In this document: in pieces, positions 39,224 through 47,526 of the stretch
How the letters are laid out: the number at the start of each line of letters is the position of its first letter
Position numbering within the stretch: position 1 is the first letter of the stretch
Assembly (NCBI RefSeq): GCF_037572775.1
Contig: NZ_JBBHKA010000001.1
Span: 558,001 to 622,000 of the forward strand
DNA: 64,000 bases
Reading direction: 5' to 3'
Source of the DNA: Ramlibacter sp. PS4R-6
GTDB lineage: Bacteria; Pseudomonadota; Gammaproteobacteria; Burkholderiales; Burkholderiaceae_C
The notes under the pieces: generated by a model
Seen by the model: the letters and a program-made list of their open reading frames with translations, nothing else
The model's database searches: none
What the model was told of the DNA's origin: nothing
Position numbers and translations under genes: made by a program

Positions 39224-40363
39224 ATGTCCGCGACCTTCGTCTTCGGCCTGTCCGCGCTGCTGCACTTCTACATCGGTGCGCGGCTGGTGCACGAGCTGCC
39301 TGCGCCCGCCTCGTGGCTGCTGGCCGGCTGGCTGGTCGTGTCCACCGTGCTGATGCCGATGGGCATGGCGGCGCGCCGCTTCCTGAGCGGCGCGCGGGCC
39401 GAACGTGTCGCCATCGCCGGGCTGCTGGCGATGGGCCTGTTCTCGTCGCTGCTGGTCGGCACCTTCCTGCGCGACGTGCTGCTCATCGGCTTCGGTGTCG
39501 TGCACACGTTCGCGCCCCTGGCGTTCCCGTTCTCCACGCTCGAGCGGCTGTCGGCGGAGTTGGTGCCCGCGGCCGCGCTCGCCGTCACCGTCATCGGTTT
39601 CGCCAACGCGCGCCGCATCGCCCGCGTGGTCGAGGTGCGTGTACCCATCGCGGGCCTGCCTGCCGGGCTGGACGGCTTCACCATCGCGCAGATCAGCGAC
39701 GTGCACGTCGGCCCGACGATCCGCCGCGAGTACGTGCAAGGCATCGTCGACGCGGTGAACCGGATCGACGCCGACATCATCGCCATCACCGGTGACCTGG
39801 TCGACGGCAGCGTGGCGCAATTGCGCGAGCATGTCGCGCCGCTGGCGCAACTGAAGGCGAGGCACGGTGTCTTCTTCGTCACCGGCAACCACGAGTACTA
39901 CTCGGGCGCGCTGCCGTGGATGGCGGAGCTGCGCCGCCTGGGCATCACGGTCCTGCACAACGGCCACGCCGTGCTCGAGCATGCGGGCGAGCAGCTGGTG
40001 GTGGCGGGCGTGCCCGACTACAGCGCGGGCCACTTCCACGACGACCATGCGAGCGACCCCGCACGGTCGCTGCAAGGCGCGCCGGCCCATGCGAAGAAGG
40101 TGCTGCTCGCGCACCAGCCGCGCACGGCGCCGGCCGCGGCGCGCGCGGGCTTCGACTTGCAGGTGTCGGGCCACACGCACGGCGGGCAGTTCTGGCCGTG
40201 GAACCACTTCGTGCGCCTGCAGCAGCCGTACACGGCCGGGCTGCACAAGCTGGACGGGTTGTGGGTCTATGTCAGCCGCGGCACCGGTTACTGGGGCCCG
40301 CCGAAACGCTTCGGCGCGCCGTCGGAAATCACGCGGTTGAGCTTGCGTCCAGCGTCCGCCTGA
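39224..40363 (+). CDS. Membrane-bound metallophosphoesterase (YkuE/YaeI-like)
   Basis: A 379-residue protein with four or five N-terminal hydrophobic helices (to about residue 130) and a C-terminal calcineurin-type phosphoesterase. Metal-binding motifs are ISDVHVGP, TGDLVDG, VTGNHEYYSG and SGHTHGGQFWP, in canonical order. Relatives act on phospholipid headgroups such as lipid A intermediates or membrane phosphodiesters; the substrate here is unknown. It is divergent from pntA and followed 65 bp later by an uncharacterised gene on the same strand. Confidence 0.87.
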   Translation: MSATFVFGLSALLHFYIGARLVHELPAPASWLLAGWLVVSTVLMPMGMAARRFLSGARAERVAIAGLLAMGLFSSLLVGTFLRDVLLIGFGVVHTFAPLAFPFSTLERLSAELVPAAALAVTVIGFANARRIARVVEVRVPIAGLPAGLDGFTIAQISDVHVGPTIRREYVQGIVDAVNRIDADIIAITGDLVDGSVAQLREHVAPLAQLKARHGVFFVTGNHEYYSGALPWMAELRRLGITVLHNGHAVLEHAGEQLVVAGVPDYSAGHFHDDHASDPARSLQGAPAHAKKVLLAHQPRTAPAAARAGFDLQVSGHTHGGQFWPWNHFVRLQQPYTAGLHKLDGLWVYVSRGTGYWGPPKRFGAPSEITRLSLRPASA

Positions 40364-40428
40364 TTCCTACAGGGCGGCGGGGCCGCATCCCACATGGCTG
40401 AGGTGGGGCGCCACCGAACACTCGTCGC

Positions 40429-41151
40429 ATGGCCCGCCTCGCTTCCCTCACCTACCCCCTGACCGGCGCGCGAGCCGGCAACGTGAATTACCTCGGTGCG
40501 GCGCGCTGCCGCCGCAAGTTCGAACTCTTCTACCCCGACGGCTTCGCCGACGAGACCTACCAGGTGGCCGAGCGCTCGTTCAAGGAGCGCGCCCACCTGG
40601 AATGGGACGCCGAGCTCGGCCCCGTCGAATTCCGCAAGCTGCTGGCGCGCGGCGAGTTCCGCCAGATCGCCGACGCCGCGATCCGCATCGAGTCGCGCAC
40701 CAACCTGCTGTTCTCGTTCGAGAAGATGGCGCTGCGCGACGCGCTGAAGTCGCAGGCCGGCGCGCGCCTGTTCGCCACCGAGCTGTATGCCTTCCTGTGG
40801 AGCCGCGGCTCGCCGCAGCGCAAGTTCGCCGACTGGGTGCAGGCCGTCTCCGAGCTGCCGCGGCGCGAGGCGCCGGTGCTCACCTGGCCGATCGTCACCG
40901 TGTTCGGCTTCCTCGCCCGGCCCGACAAGCACATGTTCCTGAAGCCGATGGTCACGCGCCGCGCGGCGCATGCCTACGGCTACGACTTCGGCTACGAAAC
41001 GCAGCCGCACTGGCGCGTCTACCAGTCGCTGCTGACCTTCGCAGCCATCATCCGCCGCGACCTCGAGCGCCGCCCGGGCTTCCAGGCGCGCGACATGATC
41101 GACCTGCAGTCCTTCATCTGGGTGCAGGGCTCGCCCGAGTACGAGACCTGA
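40429..41151 (+). CDS. Conserved protein of unknown function, 240 residues
   Basis: A soluble 240-residue protein beginning MARLASLTYPLTGARAGNVN. It contains FELFYPDGFADETYQVAERS and an aromatic-rich middle (FGFLARPDKHMFLKPMVTRR). It ends DLQSFIWVQGSPEYET. Its sequence has the look of a conserved proteobacterial hypothetical, but I recognise no named domain or catalytic motif. The last 38 bases overlap the 3' end of the membrane protein gene on the opposite strand. Confidence 0.75.
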   Translation: MARLASLTYPLTGARAGNVNYLGAARCRRKFELFYPDGFADETYQVAERSFKERAHLEWDAELGPVEFRKLLARGEFRQIADAAIRIESRTNLLFSFEKMALRDALKSQAGARLFATELYAFLWSRGSPQRKFADWVQAVSELPRREAPVLTWPIVTVFGFLARPDKHMFLKPMVTRRAAHAYGYDFGYETQPHWRVYQSLLTFAAIIRRDLERRPGFQARDMIDLQSFIWVQGSPEYET

Positions 41152-41647
41152 GGCACGACCAGGTCTCCTGCAAGAGCGGCAGCGCGTTGAAGAGCACGCT
41201 GGCCGCGGCGGCCACCAAGAGATAGTCCGGCGGCAGGGGCTCGGCCCGGGGCCGCAGCGACAGCTCGGGGCCGTGCGGCCACGCGATCACCGCCAGCAGC
41301 CCCAGCGACACCAGCGGCAGCAGCTCGAGGAAGCTGTGCACCATCTGCTCGAAGGGGCCGACGTCGCGCAGCACCGTGGTGTAGTCCAGGTCCCAGTACA
41401 CCGTGGCCTCGTGCACGAGGAACACTGCGAGCACGATCGCCAGCACGCCGGCGTTGGTCTCGAAGAAGGCGACGGCCACCATGCCCACGCCGATCTCCGC
41501 GTACATCAGCCAGTGCATCAGGCTTTCTTTGATGCCACTGGTGGTGGCGATGCCGGTCGCGCGGTGGCAGGCCCAGTCAGCCAGGCCCGCGAGCACCCAC
41601 AGCGGGTACACCACGTACATCAGCAGGAACAAGGGCGCGTCCGGCAC
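41114..41647 (-). CDS. Uncharacterised membrane protein, 177 residues
   Basis: A hydrophobic protein with about four transmembrane helices (about 5-24, 47-80, 107-127 and 145-162). An acidic-aromatic stretch, VHEATVYWDLDYTTVLRDVG, follows the second hydrophobic region and is a likely conserved core. The function is unknown. It ends within the last codons of the convergent gene (38-bp overlap). A perfect 18-bp inverted repeat lies just upstream of its start. Confidence 0.7.
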   Translation of the reverse strand: MPDAPLFLLMYVVYPLWVLAGLADWACHRATGIATTSGIKESLMHWLMYAEIGVGMVAVAFFETNAGVLAIVLAVFLVHEATVYWDLDYTTVLRDVGPFEQMVHSFLELLPLVSLGLLAVIAWPHGPELSLRPRAEPLPPDYLLVAAAASVLFNALPLLQETWSCLRSRTRASPAPR

Positions 41648-41667
41648 GCCGTCAGCGTAGCGCCTTT

Positions 41668-41711
41668 GGAGGCTGGGCGGCGCAGAAACGGGCCTGCGCC
41701 GCCCAGCCTCC
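41668..41711. repeat. Perfect 18-bp inverted repeat
   Basis: GGAGGCTGGGCGGCGCAG (41668-41685) and its exact complement (41694-41711) flank an 8-base loop. It lies between the second exbD stop codon, with which it shares one base, and the start of the membrane protein gene. No T-run follows on either strand, so it is not a classic terminator. It could stabilise the exbBDD transcript or stop it through another factor. Confidence 0.7.
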
Positions 41712-42133
41712 TAGCGCGCGAATTGTTCGGAGCCGACCAGGCCGATCTTCTGCAGGCCCAGCCGTTGCGCGCTGGCCAGCGCGGCCGCCACCGCCTCGTA
41801 CTTCGCGCGGGCGTCGGGGCGCAGGTGGATCTCCGGCTGGTCGGGCTGCGACGCCGCCTCGCGCAGGCGCGCATCCAGCTCGCCGCGATCGGCGACGAAT
41901 TCGCCGTTCCAGGTGAACGCGCCGTTGGGCGTGACGTCGAGCTGCACGATCTTCGGTTCGCCCGGCGGTTGCGGCGCGCCGGGGCTGGGCATCTCCAGGC
42001 TCACCGCATGCAGCTGGATGGGGATCGTGATGATGAGCATCACCAGCAGCACCAGCAGCACGTCCACCAGCGGCGTGGTGTTGATCTCCACCATCACCTC
42101 GGCGTCGCCTTCGTCGCTGCCCAGCGGGATCAT
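41711..42133 (-). CDS. exbD: ExbD/TolR family protein (second set, distal copy)
   Basis: A 140-residue ExbD homologue: a short acidic N-terminus, one transmembrane helix with NTTPLVDVLLVLLVMLIITI, and a periplasmic domain. The conserved membrane aspartate is present. Its ATG overlaps the stop of a second exbD gene (ATGA). The two copies differ strongly in the periplasmic part, so they are old duplicates, perhaps forming a mixed complex with one ExbB. Confidence 0.87.
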   Translation of the reverse strand: MIPLGSDEGDAEVMVEINTTPLVDVLLVLLVMLIITIPIQLHAVSLEMPSPGAPQPPGEPKIVQLDVTPNGAFTWNGEFVADRGELDARLREAASQPDQPEIHLRPDARAKYEAVAAALASAQRLGLQKIGLVGSEQFAR

Positions 42134-42555
42134 GGCGGCGGCTCCGTGAGGAAGCCGATCTTCGCGATGCCGGCCTGCTGCGCGGCATACACCACCTGCC
42201 CGATGGCCTGGTAGTCGGCGCGCGCGTCGGCGCGGATGTGCAGCTCGGGCTGCGGCTGGCGCACCGCCTCCTGCGCCAGCTGTTGCGCGAGACGCGGCGT
42301 GTTCGCCACCGGCGTGTCGAACCAGTACACCGCGCCCTGCGCGTCGACGGTGACGATGATGTCCTGCGGCTTTTCGTCGATGCCCTGCGTGCCCTCCCGC
42401 GGCAGGCTCACGGCGATGGAGCTGCTGAACACGGGCACGGCGATCAGGAAGATGATGAGCAGCACCAGCATCACGTCCACCAGCGGCGTGGTGTTGATGG
42501 TGGCCATCAGCCCGTCGTCCGGCTCGGGCATCTGGTGCGGGAAGCGCACGCCCAT
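42130..42555 (-). CDS. exbD: ExbD/TolR family protein (second set, proximal copy)
   Basis: A 141-residue ExbD homologue starting MGVRFPHQMPEPDDGLMATI, with the helix NTTPLVDVMLVLLIIFLIAV and a periplasmic domain ending GIAKIGFLTEPPP. The ATG at 42555 was preferred over codons upstream that overlap exbB more deeply. It follows exbB by 7 bp and overlaps the next exbD by 4 bases. Tandem exbD genes behind exbB recur in Xanthomonas-like and Burkholderiales iron systems. Confidence 0.87.
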   Translation of the reverse strand: MGVRFPHQMPEPDDGLMATINTTPLVDVMLVLLIIFLIAVPVFSSSIAVSLPREGTQGIDEKPQDIIVTVDAQGAVYWFDTPVANTPRLAQQLAQEAVRQPQPELHIRADARADYQAIGQVVYAAQQAGIAKIGFLTEPPP

Positions 42556-42562
42556 GGCGTCG

Positions 42563-43363
42563 TCAGCCGCGCTTGGCGGCGGCCGCAAGCAGCACGGTGT
42601 GCAGGTCGGAGCCGAAGGCGCGCACGTCGTCCATCGCCACGCGGTTGCGCCGCACCAGCCAGTTGTAGCCGAGCACCGCCGGCACCGCGACCGCGAGACC
42701 CAGCGCCGTCATGATCAGCGCCTCGCCCACCGGGCCCGCGACCTTGTCGATCGACGCCTGGCCCGAAGCGCCGATGCGCACGAGTGCGTTGTAGATGCCC
42801 CAGACCGTGCCGAACAGGCCGACGAAGGGCGCGGTGGAACCGACGGTGGCCAGCACCGCGAGCCCTTCCTGCGTGCGGCTGTGCACGGCGGCGATGGCGC
42901 GCTCGATGCTTTGCGCCACCCAGGTGTTCAGGTCCACCTGGCCGATCAGGCCGTCGTGCTTGCGCGTGGCTTCGAGCGCCGACTCGGCGATGAAGCGGTA
43001 GGGGCTGCCCTTTTGCAGCGCCTCGGTGCCCTGGCGCACGGTGTCCGCCTTCCAGAAGGTCGCGTTGGCCGCGCGGCCCTGCCCGCCCATGCGCGACTGC
43101 ACGATCAATTTGCGGATGAGGACGTACCAGCTGGCCAGCGACATGATCGCGAGGATCAGGATGGTGACGCGCGCCACCCAGTCGCCTTGCGCCCACATCG
43201 CCTGCAGGCCGTAGGGATTGGCGACGGCGGCGGGCGCCTTGATGGCGGGCAGAACCGGCTGCGAAGCCGCGGGCGCCGAAGCCTGCGCGAGCGCCAGTGC
43301 CGTGAAGGCGCTGGCGTACAGGGCGAAGGCACTGCGAAGGACGAAGGCGGGAATGGATCGCAT
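42563..43363 (-). CDS. exbB: ExbB/TolQ/MotA family proton channel (second set)
   Basis: A 266-residue protein with a cleavable-looking or first hydrophobic segment (ALYASAFTALALAQASAPAA) and then three transmembrane helices. The core [20 protein letters not shown] then [16 protein letters not shown] is typical. It is about 50 residues longer at the N-terminus than the first exbB in this window, like E. coli-type ExbB. The ATG at 43363 was chosen; one 27 bases upstream is possible. It heads an exbB-exbD-exbD operon and is divergent from the Nudix gene. Confidence 0.88.
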   Translation of the reverse strand: MRSIPAFVLRSAFALYASAFTALALAQASAPAASQPVLPAIKAPAAVANPYGLQAMWAQGDWVARVTILILAIMSLASWYVLIRKLIVQSRMGGQGRAANATFWKADTVRQGTEALQKGSPYRFIAESALEATRKHDGLIGQVDLNTWVAQSIERAIAAVHSRTQEGLAVLATVGSTAPFVGLFGTVWGIYNALVRIGASGQASIDKVAGPVGEALIMTALGLAVAVPAVLGYNWLVRRNRVAMDDVRAFGSDLHTVLLAAAAKRG

Positions 43364-43445
43364 GACGACGCGGGTGCGGGGACGGCCCATTGTGTCGCAT
43401 AAAGCGAGCGGCCCCGCCACGGGAAAGCCACGACCATAATCGCGC

Positions 43446-43955
43446 ATGCCCGCCTCCCGCTGGAACCCGCGCGTGACCGTGGCCGCCGTGATCGAGAAGG
43501 ACGGCCGCTTCCTCCTGATCGAGGAAGAGACGGCCCTCGGCCTGAAGTTGAACACCCCCGCCGGCCACCTCGAGCCCGGCGAGACGCCGGCGCAGGGCTG
43601 CGCGCGCGAGGTGCTGGAGGAAGCCGCGCACGACTTCACGCCCACCGCCTTCCTCGGCGTGTACCTGGCGCGCTCGCGCAAGAACACCACCGGCGAGGAC
43701 CAGACGTACCTGCGCCTGGCGTTCTGCGGCGAGCTCGGCGCGCACCATGCGGGCCGCGCGCTGGACGACGGCATCGTGCGCACGCTGTGGATGACGGCCG
43801 ACGAGGTGCGCAAGAGCGCCGCGCGCCACCGCAGCCCGCTGGTGCTGAAGTGCATCGAGGACTACATCGCCGGCGTGCGCCATCCGCTCAGTGCCGTGCA
43901 CAGCGACCCGAGCCTGCTGAAGGTGCCGGCGCCCGCGCGCGGCGAGCGCGAATAG
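43446..43955 (+). CDS. Nudix hydrolase (NudJ-like)
   Basis: A 169-residue pyrophosphohydrolase. The Nudix box spans residues 40-62 (GHLEPGETPAQGCAREVLEE), but the glycine after EE-x is alanine (EEAAH). The glutamates that bind Mg2+ remain. NudJ-type enzymes hydrolyse nucleoside or thiamine pyrophosphates. In relatives this gene usually lies directly before mnmA. Here two leftward genes, the hydrolase and the TonB-like gene, separate them. Its stop codon touches that of the convergent hydrolase gene. Confidence 0.88.
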   Translation: MPASRWNPRVTVAAVIEKDGRFLLIEEETALGLKLNTPAGHLEPGETPAQGCAREVLEEAAHDFTPTAFLGVYLARSRKNTTGEDQTYLRLAFCGELGAHHAGRALDDGIVRTLWMTADEVRKSAARHRSPLVLKCIEDYIAGVRHPLSAVHSDPSLLKVPAPARGERE

Positions 43956-45221
43956 CTACTTCAGCATCCGGCCCAGCGCGAGGAACTGCGGCAGCGTGAT
44001 CGGGTCGTTGGCCGAGCTCGCGGCCACCGGGTGCGATGCGAAGCGCGCGATCACCATCTCGGCCTTCGGCGCGACGTACAGGCGCTGGCCGTGGATGCCG
44101 CGGCCCTCGAACGCGTCCAGCTCGTTGTGCGTGACCCACCACATGTTGCGGTACGAGTAGCCGGGCAAGAGCGTGTAGCCGGCCTTCGCGAATTTCGCGG
44201 GGCTGTCGCCGCGCTGGGTGTCGTGCACGACGGCGGCAGGCACCACCTGCTTGCCGTGCCAGTCGCCTTCGCGCCGCATCAGCTCGCCGAAGCGCGCCAG
44301 GTCGCGCAGCGTGGCCGACAGGCCGCCTCCGCCCATCGGCGTGCCTGCCGGGTCAACGATGATGTAGCCGTCTTCCTCGCAGCCGAGCGGCGCCCACAGC
44401 CGCTCGTGCAGCAGCTGCACCAGCGAGCGGCCGGTGACGCGCGCCATCACCCAGCTCATGACCTCGGTGTTGACGGTCTTGTACGCGAAGGCCTGGCCGT
44501 GCTCGCCCTGCTTGCGCAATTTGGGCAGGTAGTCGGTGACGAAGGTGGCGCCGGCGTATCCCGGCGGGCGCGGGCGCAGGCCCGCCGCGCGCGCGTACTC
44601 CCAGATGCTGGACGTGCGGTCGGCGTACACCTCCGTGTAGTCCAGGCCCGTCTGCATGTCCATCACGAGGCGCAGCGGCGCGTCGCCGAACGCGGAGCCG
44701 CCCATCTCGGGCAGGTAATGCGGGATGGTCTTGTCCGCGTCTAGCACGCCCTCGTGCACGAGCGCGGCGCACAGCGTCGCGGCGTACGACTTGGTGATCG
44801 AGAAGCAGCTGTGCGGCACATGGTCCTGCAGTTCGCCGAAGTAGCGCTCGTAGACGATGCGGCCACGGTGCAGCACCACGATGCCGTCGGTGTAGGTGTC
44901 GTACAGCGCCTCGTCGAAGCGCCGCTGCGTGCCGTTCAGGTCGCTGAAGGCGAGCGCGTCCACGTCGCCCTTCGCCTCGGCGCGCTCCAGGCGCGAGGGC
45001 GTGCCGTTGCCGCGCCAGATGGAAGCGGTCGGCGCGATCTCGCGCGCGTGCGACAGCGTCCAGCGGATCTGCGGGAAGTCGTAGAAGGCGTCGCTCTCGA
45101 AGGTGATGCGCTTGTCGGCCGGCGGCGGTGCGCCGCGCATCCAGCCCAGGTCGCGCGGCTCCGAGGCGCGCCCGCCGGCGTAGCGCTTGCCGTCGAACTC
45201 CTGCCATTGCGATTCGGCCAT
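43956..45221 (-). CDS. Serine hydrolase, class C beta-lactamase fold (NylB-like)
   Basis: A 421-residue protein of the beta-lactamase/6-aminohexanoate-dimer hydrolase family. The active-site S141-x-x-K144 is in CFSITKSYAATL, and a tyrosine motif follows in MQTGLDYTEVYADRTSS. There is no signal peptide, so it is probably cytoplasmic. The substrate may be an ester, D-amino peptide or oligoamide; none is indicated. The ATG at 45221 follows the TonB-like gene stop by 11 bp, with a GGAG in the gap, so the two are co-transcribed. Confidence 0.82.
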   Translation of the reverse strand: MAESQWQEFDGKRYAGGRASEPRDLGWMRGAPPPADKRITFESDAFYDFPQIRWTLSHAREIAPTASIWRGNGTPSRLERAEAKGDVDALAFSDLNGTQRRFDEALYDTYTDGIVVLHRGRIVYERYFGELQDHVPHSCFSITKSYAATLCAALVHEGVLDADKTIPHYLPEMGGSAFGDAPLRLVMDMQTGLDYTEVYADRTSSIWEYARAAGLRPRPPGYAGATFVTDYLPKLRKQGEHGQAFAYKTVNTEVMSWVMARVTGRSLVQLLHERLWAPLGCEEDGYIIVDPAGTPMGGGGLSATLRDLARFGELMRREGDWHGKQVVPAAVVHDTQRGDSPAKFAKAGYTLLPGYSYRNMWWVTHNELDAFEGRGIHGQRLYVAPKAEMVIARFASHPVAASSANDPITLPQFLALGRMLK

Positions 45222-45232
45222 GGTCGTCTCCT

Positions 45233-46357
45233 TCACTTCGGGCATTTGTCGGTGAGCGCCTTCATCGCCAGGATGGGCGCGTTGAGCAGGCCGTAGTTGG
45301 CCTCGCCTTCCTTCGGCGCGTGCAGGCAGTCGCCGCGGCTGGCCGCCTCGACGCCTTGCGCGAGCGGGTCCTTGCGGTCGCGCCGCAGCTGCTGGTTGGC
45401 CATCTCCGACAGGCTGCGCTGCGGCGGCGTGCGGTAAGGCCCGGGCAGCGACGGAATGGCGGGCGCCGTGAGCACGGGTGGCGGCGGCAGCGCGGGGCGC
45501 GGCGCAGCGGGCACGGGCGTTGCGGGCCCGCCCCAGCCCGGCGGTGCGGGTATGGCGATCGGCGTCGCGGTGCCGGCGCCGGGTGTGCCGGGCTGCACGG
45601 GCACGTCGACCACCGGGCCTTGCAGGCGTGGCGAAGGCGCGGGCACTGCGGGTGCGGGAACAGGAGCAGCCTGGATCGGCGCGGGAGGCGCGGGAACCGG
45701 CGCCGGTGCAGGCGGTGCCGGCACGGGTTCGGGGGCCGGTGGCGCGGGCGGCGTCGGTGCGGGCGCCGGTGGTGCTGGCAGCGCCGGTGCGGGAACGGGG
45801 ACCGGCGCAGGCGCCGGCGCGGGCTCCGGCACGACCGGTTGCGGGATCGGCACCGGCGCGGGTGCGGGCGCGGGAATCTCGGGCGGCACCGGCGCAGGCG
45901 CCGGCGGCGGCTGGGGCAGCGGCAACGGCGGCACGGGCACCGGCACGGCGGGCGCGACGTCGGGCGGCGCGGGCACCGACGGCTGGGGCTTCGCGGCTTC
46001 GCGCACCGGCTCTGGTTCGGGCTGGGGCGGCAGCGGCGCGGGCTCGCGCGCCTGGAGCGTTTCGGGCAACTGCCGAGTCGCCTTCATCGGCACGCTCGAC
46101 TCCGGCACGTTGGAGAAGATCGCCATGTCGCTGCTGGGTGTGGCGTTGCGCTGGGGCAGCGTGATGGCGCGGCTGGCGTTGGCGGATGGGCTCAACGGCC
46201 GCACGTACTGGTACACGACGTAACGCACGGTGGGCACCAGCGGCGAGTACTGCAGCAGCAGCCACAGGATGCCCGCATGGATGGCCGTGGTGGTCGCCAG
46301 CGCCGACGGCGACATGCGGTCGCGCGGGAACGGCGGTGTGGCAGGCCGATAGAGCAT
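45233..46357 (-). CDS. Proline-rich TonB-like protein lacking a TonB C-terminal domain
   Basis: A 374-residue protein with one N-terminal membrane helix (about 17-36, ALATTTAIHAGILWLLLQ), a long Pro/Ala/Val-rich periplasm-spanning region (about 90-310, runs of PAPAPVP), and a short tail ending MKALTDKCPK with two cysteines. The layout is that of TonB, and the exbB-exbD-exbD operon lies 1.9 kb away, but the tail does not match the TonB C-terminal fold. It could span the periplasm to another partner. The ATG at 46357 was chosen; one at 46315 would trim the N-terminus. Confidence 0.65.
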   Translation of the reverse strand: MLYRPATPPFPRDRMSPSALATTTAIHAGILWLLLQYSPLVPTVRYVVYQYVRPLSPSANASRAITLPQRNATPSSDMAIFSNVPESSVPMKATRQLPETLQAREPAPLPPQPEPEPVREAAKPQPSVPAPPDVAPAVPVPVPPLPLPQPPPAPAPVPPEIPAPAPAPVPIPQPVVPEPAPAPAPVPVPAPALPAPPAPAPTPPAPPAPEPVPAPPAPAPVPAPPAPIQAAPVPAPAVPAPSPRLQGPVVDVPVQPGTPGAGTATPIAIPAPPGWGGPATPVPAAPRPALPPPPVLTAPAIPSLPGPYRTPPQRSLSEMANQQLRRDRKDPLAQGVEAASRGDCLHAPKEGEANYGLLNAPILAMKALTDKCPK

Positions 46358-46389
46358 AAGGATTTGATGCCCTTGGGATAATCGCACAA

Positions 46390-47526
46390 ATGAAAGCGAA
46401 GTCGCGTGTCGTCGTGGGCTTGAGCGGAGGCGTGGACTCCGCGGTGAGCGCGCACCTGCTCAAGGCGCAGGGCTACGAGGTCGTCGCGATCTTCATGAAG
46501 AACTGGGAAGACGACGACGATGACGAGTACTGCTCGTCACGCCAGGACTTCCTCGACGCCGCCTCGGTCGCCGACGTGCTGGGCATCGAGATCGAGCATG
46601 TCAACTTCGCCGCCGAGTACAAGGACCGTGTGTTCGCCGAGTTCCTGCGCGAGTACCAGGCTGGCCGCACGCCCAACCCCGACGTGCTGTGCAATGCCGA
46701 GATCAAGTTCAAGGCCTTCCTCGACCATGCGATGCGCCTCGGCGCCGAGAAGATCGCGACGGGCCATTACGCCCGCGTGCGCGAGAACGAAGGCCGCTTC
46801 GAATTGCTCAAGGGCCTAGACGACACCAAGGACCAGAGCTACTTCCTGCACCGCCTGACGCAGCAGCAGCTGTCGAAGACGCTCTTTCCCGTCGGCGAGC
46901 TGCGCAAGAGCGAGGTGCGCCGCATCGCGGCCGAGATCGGCCTGCCCAATGCGAAGAAGAAGGATTCGACGGGCATCTGCTTCATCGGCGAGCGGCCCTT
47001 CCGCGAGTTCCTCAACCGCTACATCGTCAAGGAGCCGGGCCCGATCAAGGACGAGAACGGCCGCACGATCGGCCAGCACCAGGGCCTGTCGTTCTACACG
47101 CTGGGGCAGCGCCAGGGCCTGGGCATCGGCGGCGTGAAGCGGAAAGGGCGCGAGAACAGCGAGTCGACGCGCGACCGCGCGTCGAGCGGCAGCGGCGATC
47201 ACGAGCCGTGGTACGTCGCGCGGAAGGACCTCGAGAAGAACACACTGTGGGTCGTGCAAGGCCACGACCATCCCTGGCTGCAATCGCTGGCGCTCGACGC
47301 CGACGACGCGAGCTGGGTCGCGGGCGCTGCGCCGCGCGAAGGCGAATACGGGTCGAAGACGCGCTACCGCCAGGCCGATGCGCCCTGCGTGCTCGCGCGC
47401 GACGCCAACGGCGCGTTCCACCTCGACTTTCCGCAGCCGCAGTGGGCGGTGACGCCGGGCCAGTCGGCGGTGCTGTACGACGGCGACGTGTGCCTGGGCG
47501 GCGGCGTCATCAGCGCGAAGGCATGA
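46390..47526 (+). CDS. mnmA: tRNA-specific 2-thiouridylase
   Basis: Thiolates U34 of tRNA-Lys, -Glu and -Gln. The 378-residue protein has the PP-loop GLSGGVDSA (10-18), catalytic cysteines C101 ([10 protein letters not shown]) and C197 ([11 protein letters not shown]), and the C-terminal barrel. Residues about 250-271 form an extra hydrophilic loop ([19 protein letters not shown]) before [11 protein letters not shown]. The ATG at 46390 lies only 32 bp from the start of the divergent TonB-like gene, and a -10-like GATAAT (46376-46381) ends 8 bases before it. Confidence 0.95.
   Translation: MKAKSRVVVGLSGGVDSAVSAHLLKAQGYEVVAIFMKNWEDDDDDEYCSSRQDFLDAASVADVLGIEIEHVNFAAEYKDRVFAEFLREYQAGRTPNPDVLCNAEIKFKAFLDHAMRLGAEKIATGHYARVRENEGRFELLKGLDDTKDQSYFLHRLTQQQLSKTLFPVGELRKSEVRRIAAEIGLPNAKKKDSTGICFIGERPFREFLNRYIVKEPGPIKDENGRTIGQHQGLSFYTLGQRQGLGIGGVKRKGRENSESTRDRASSGSGDHEPWYVARKDLEKNTLWVVQGHDHPWLQSLALDADDASWVAGAAPREGEYGSKTRYRQADAPCVLARDANGAFHLDFPQPQWAVTPGQSAVLYDGDVCLGGGVISAKA

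Noticed and set aside
45456-46223. A glycine-rich 255-residue plus-strand frame resembling PE-PGRS-like repeats
   Set aside because: It is the mirror image of the proline-rich region of the TonB-like gene; Gly-rich antisense of Pro-rich coding is expected.
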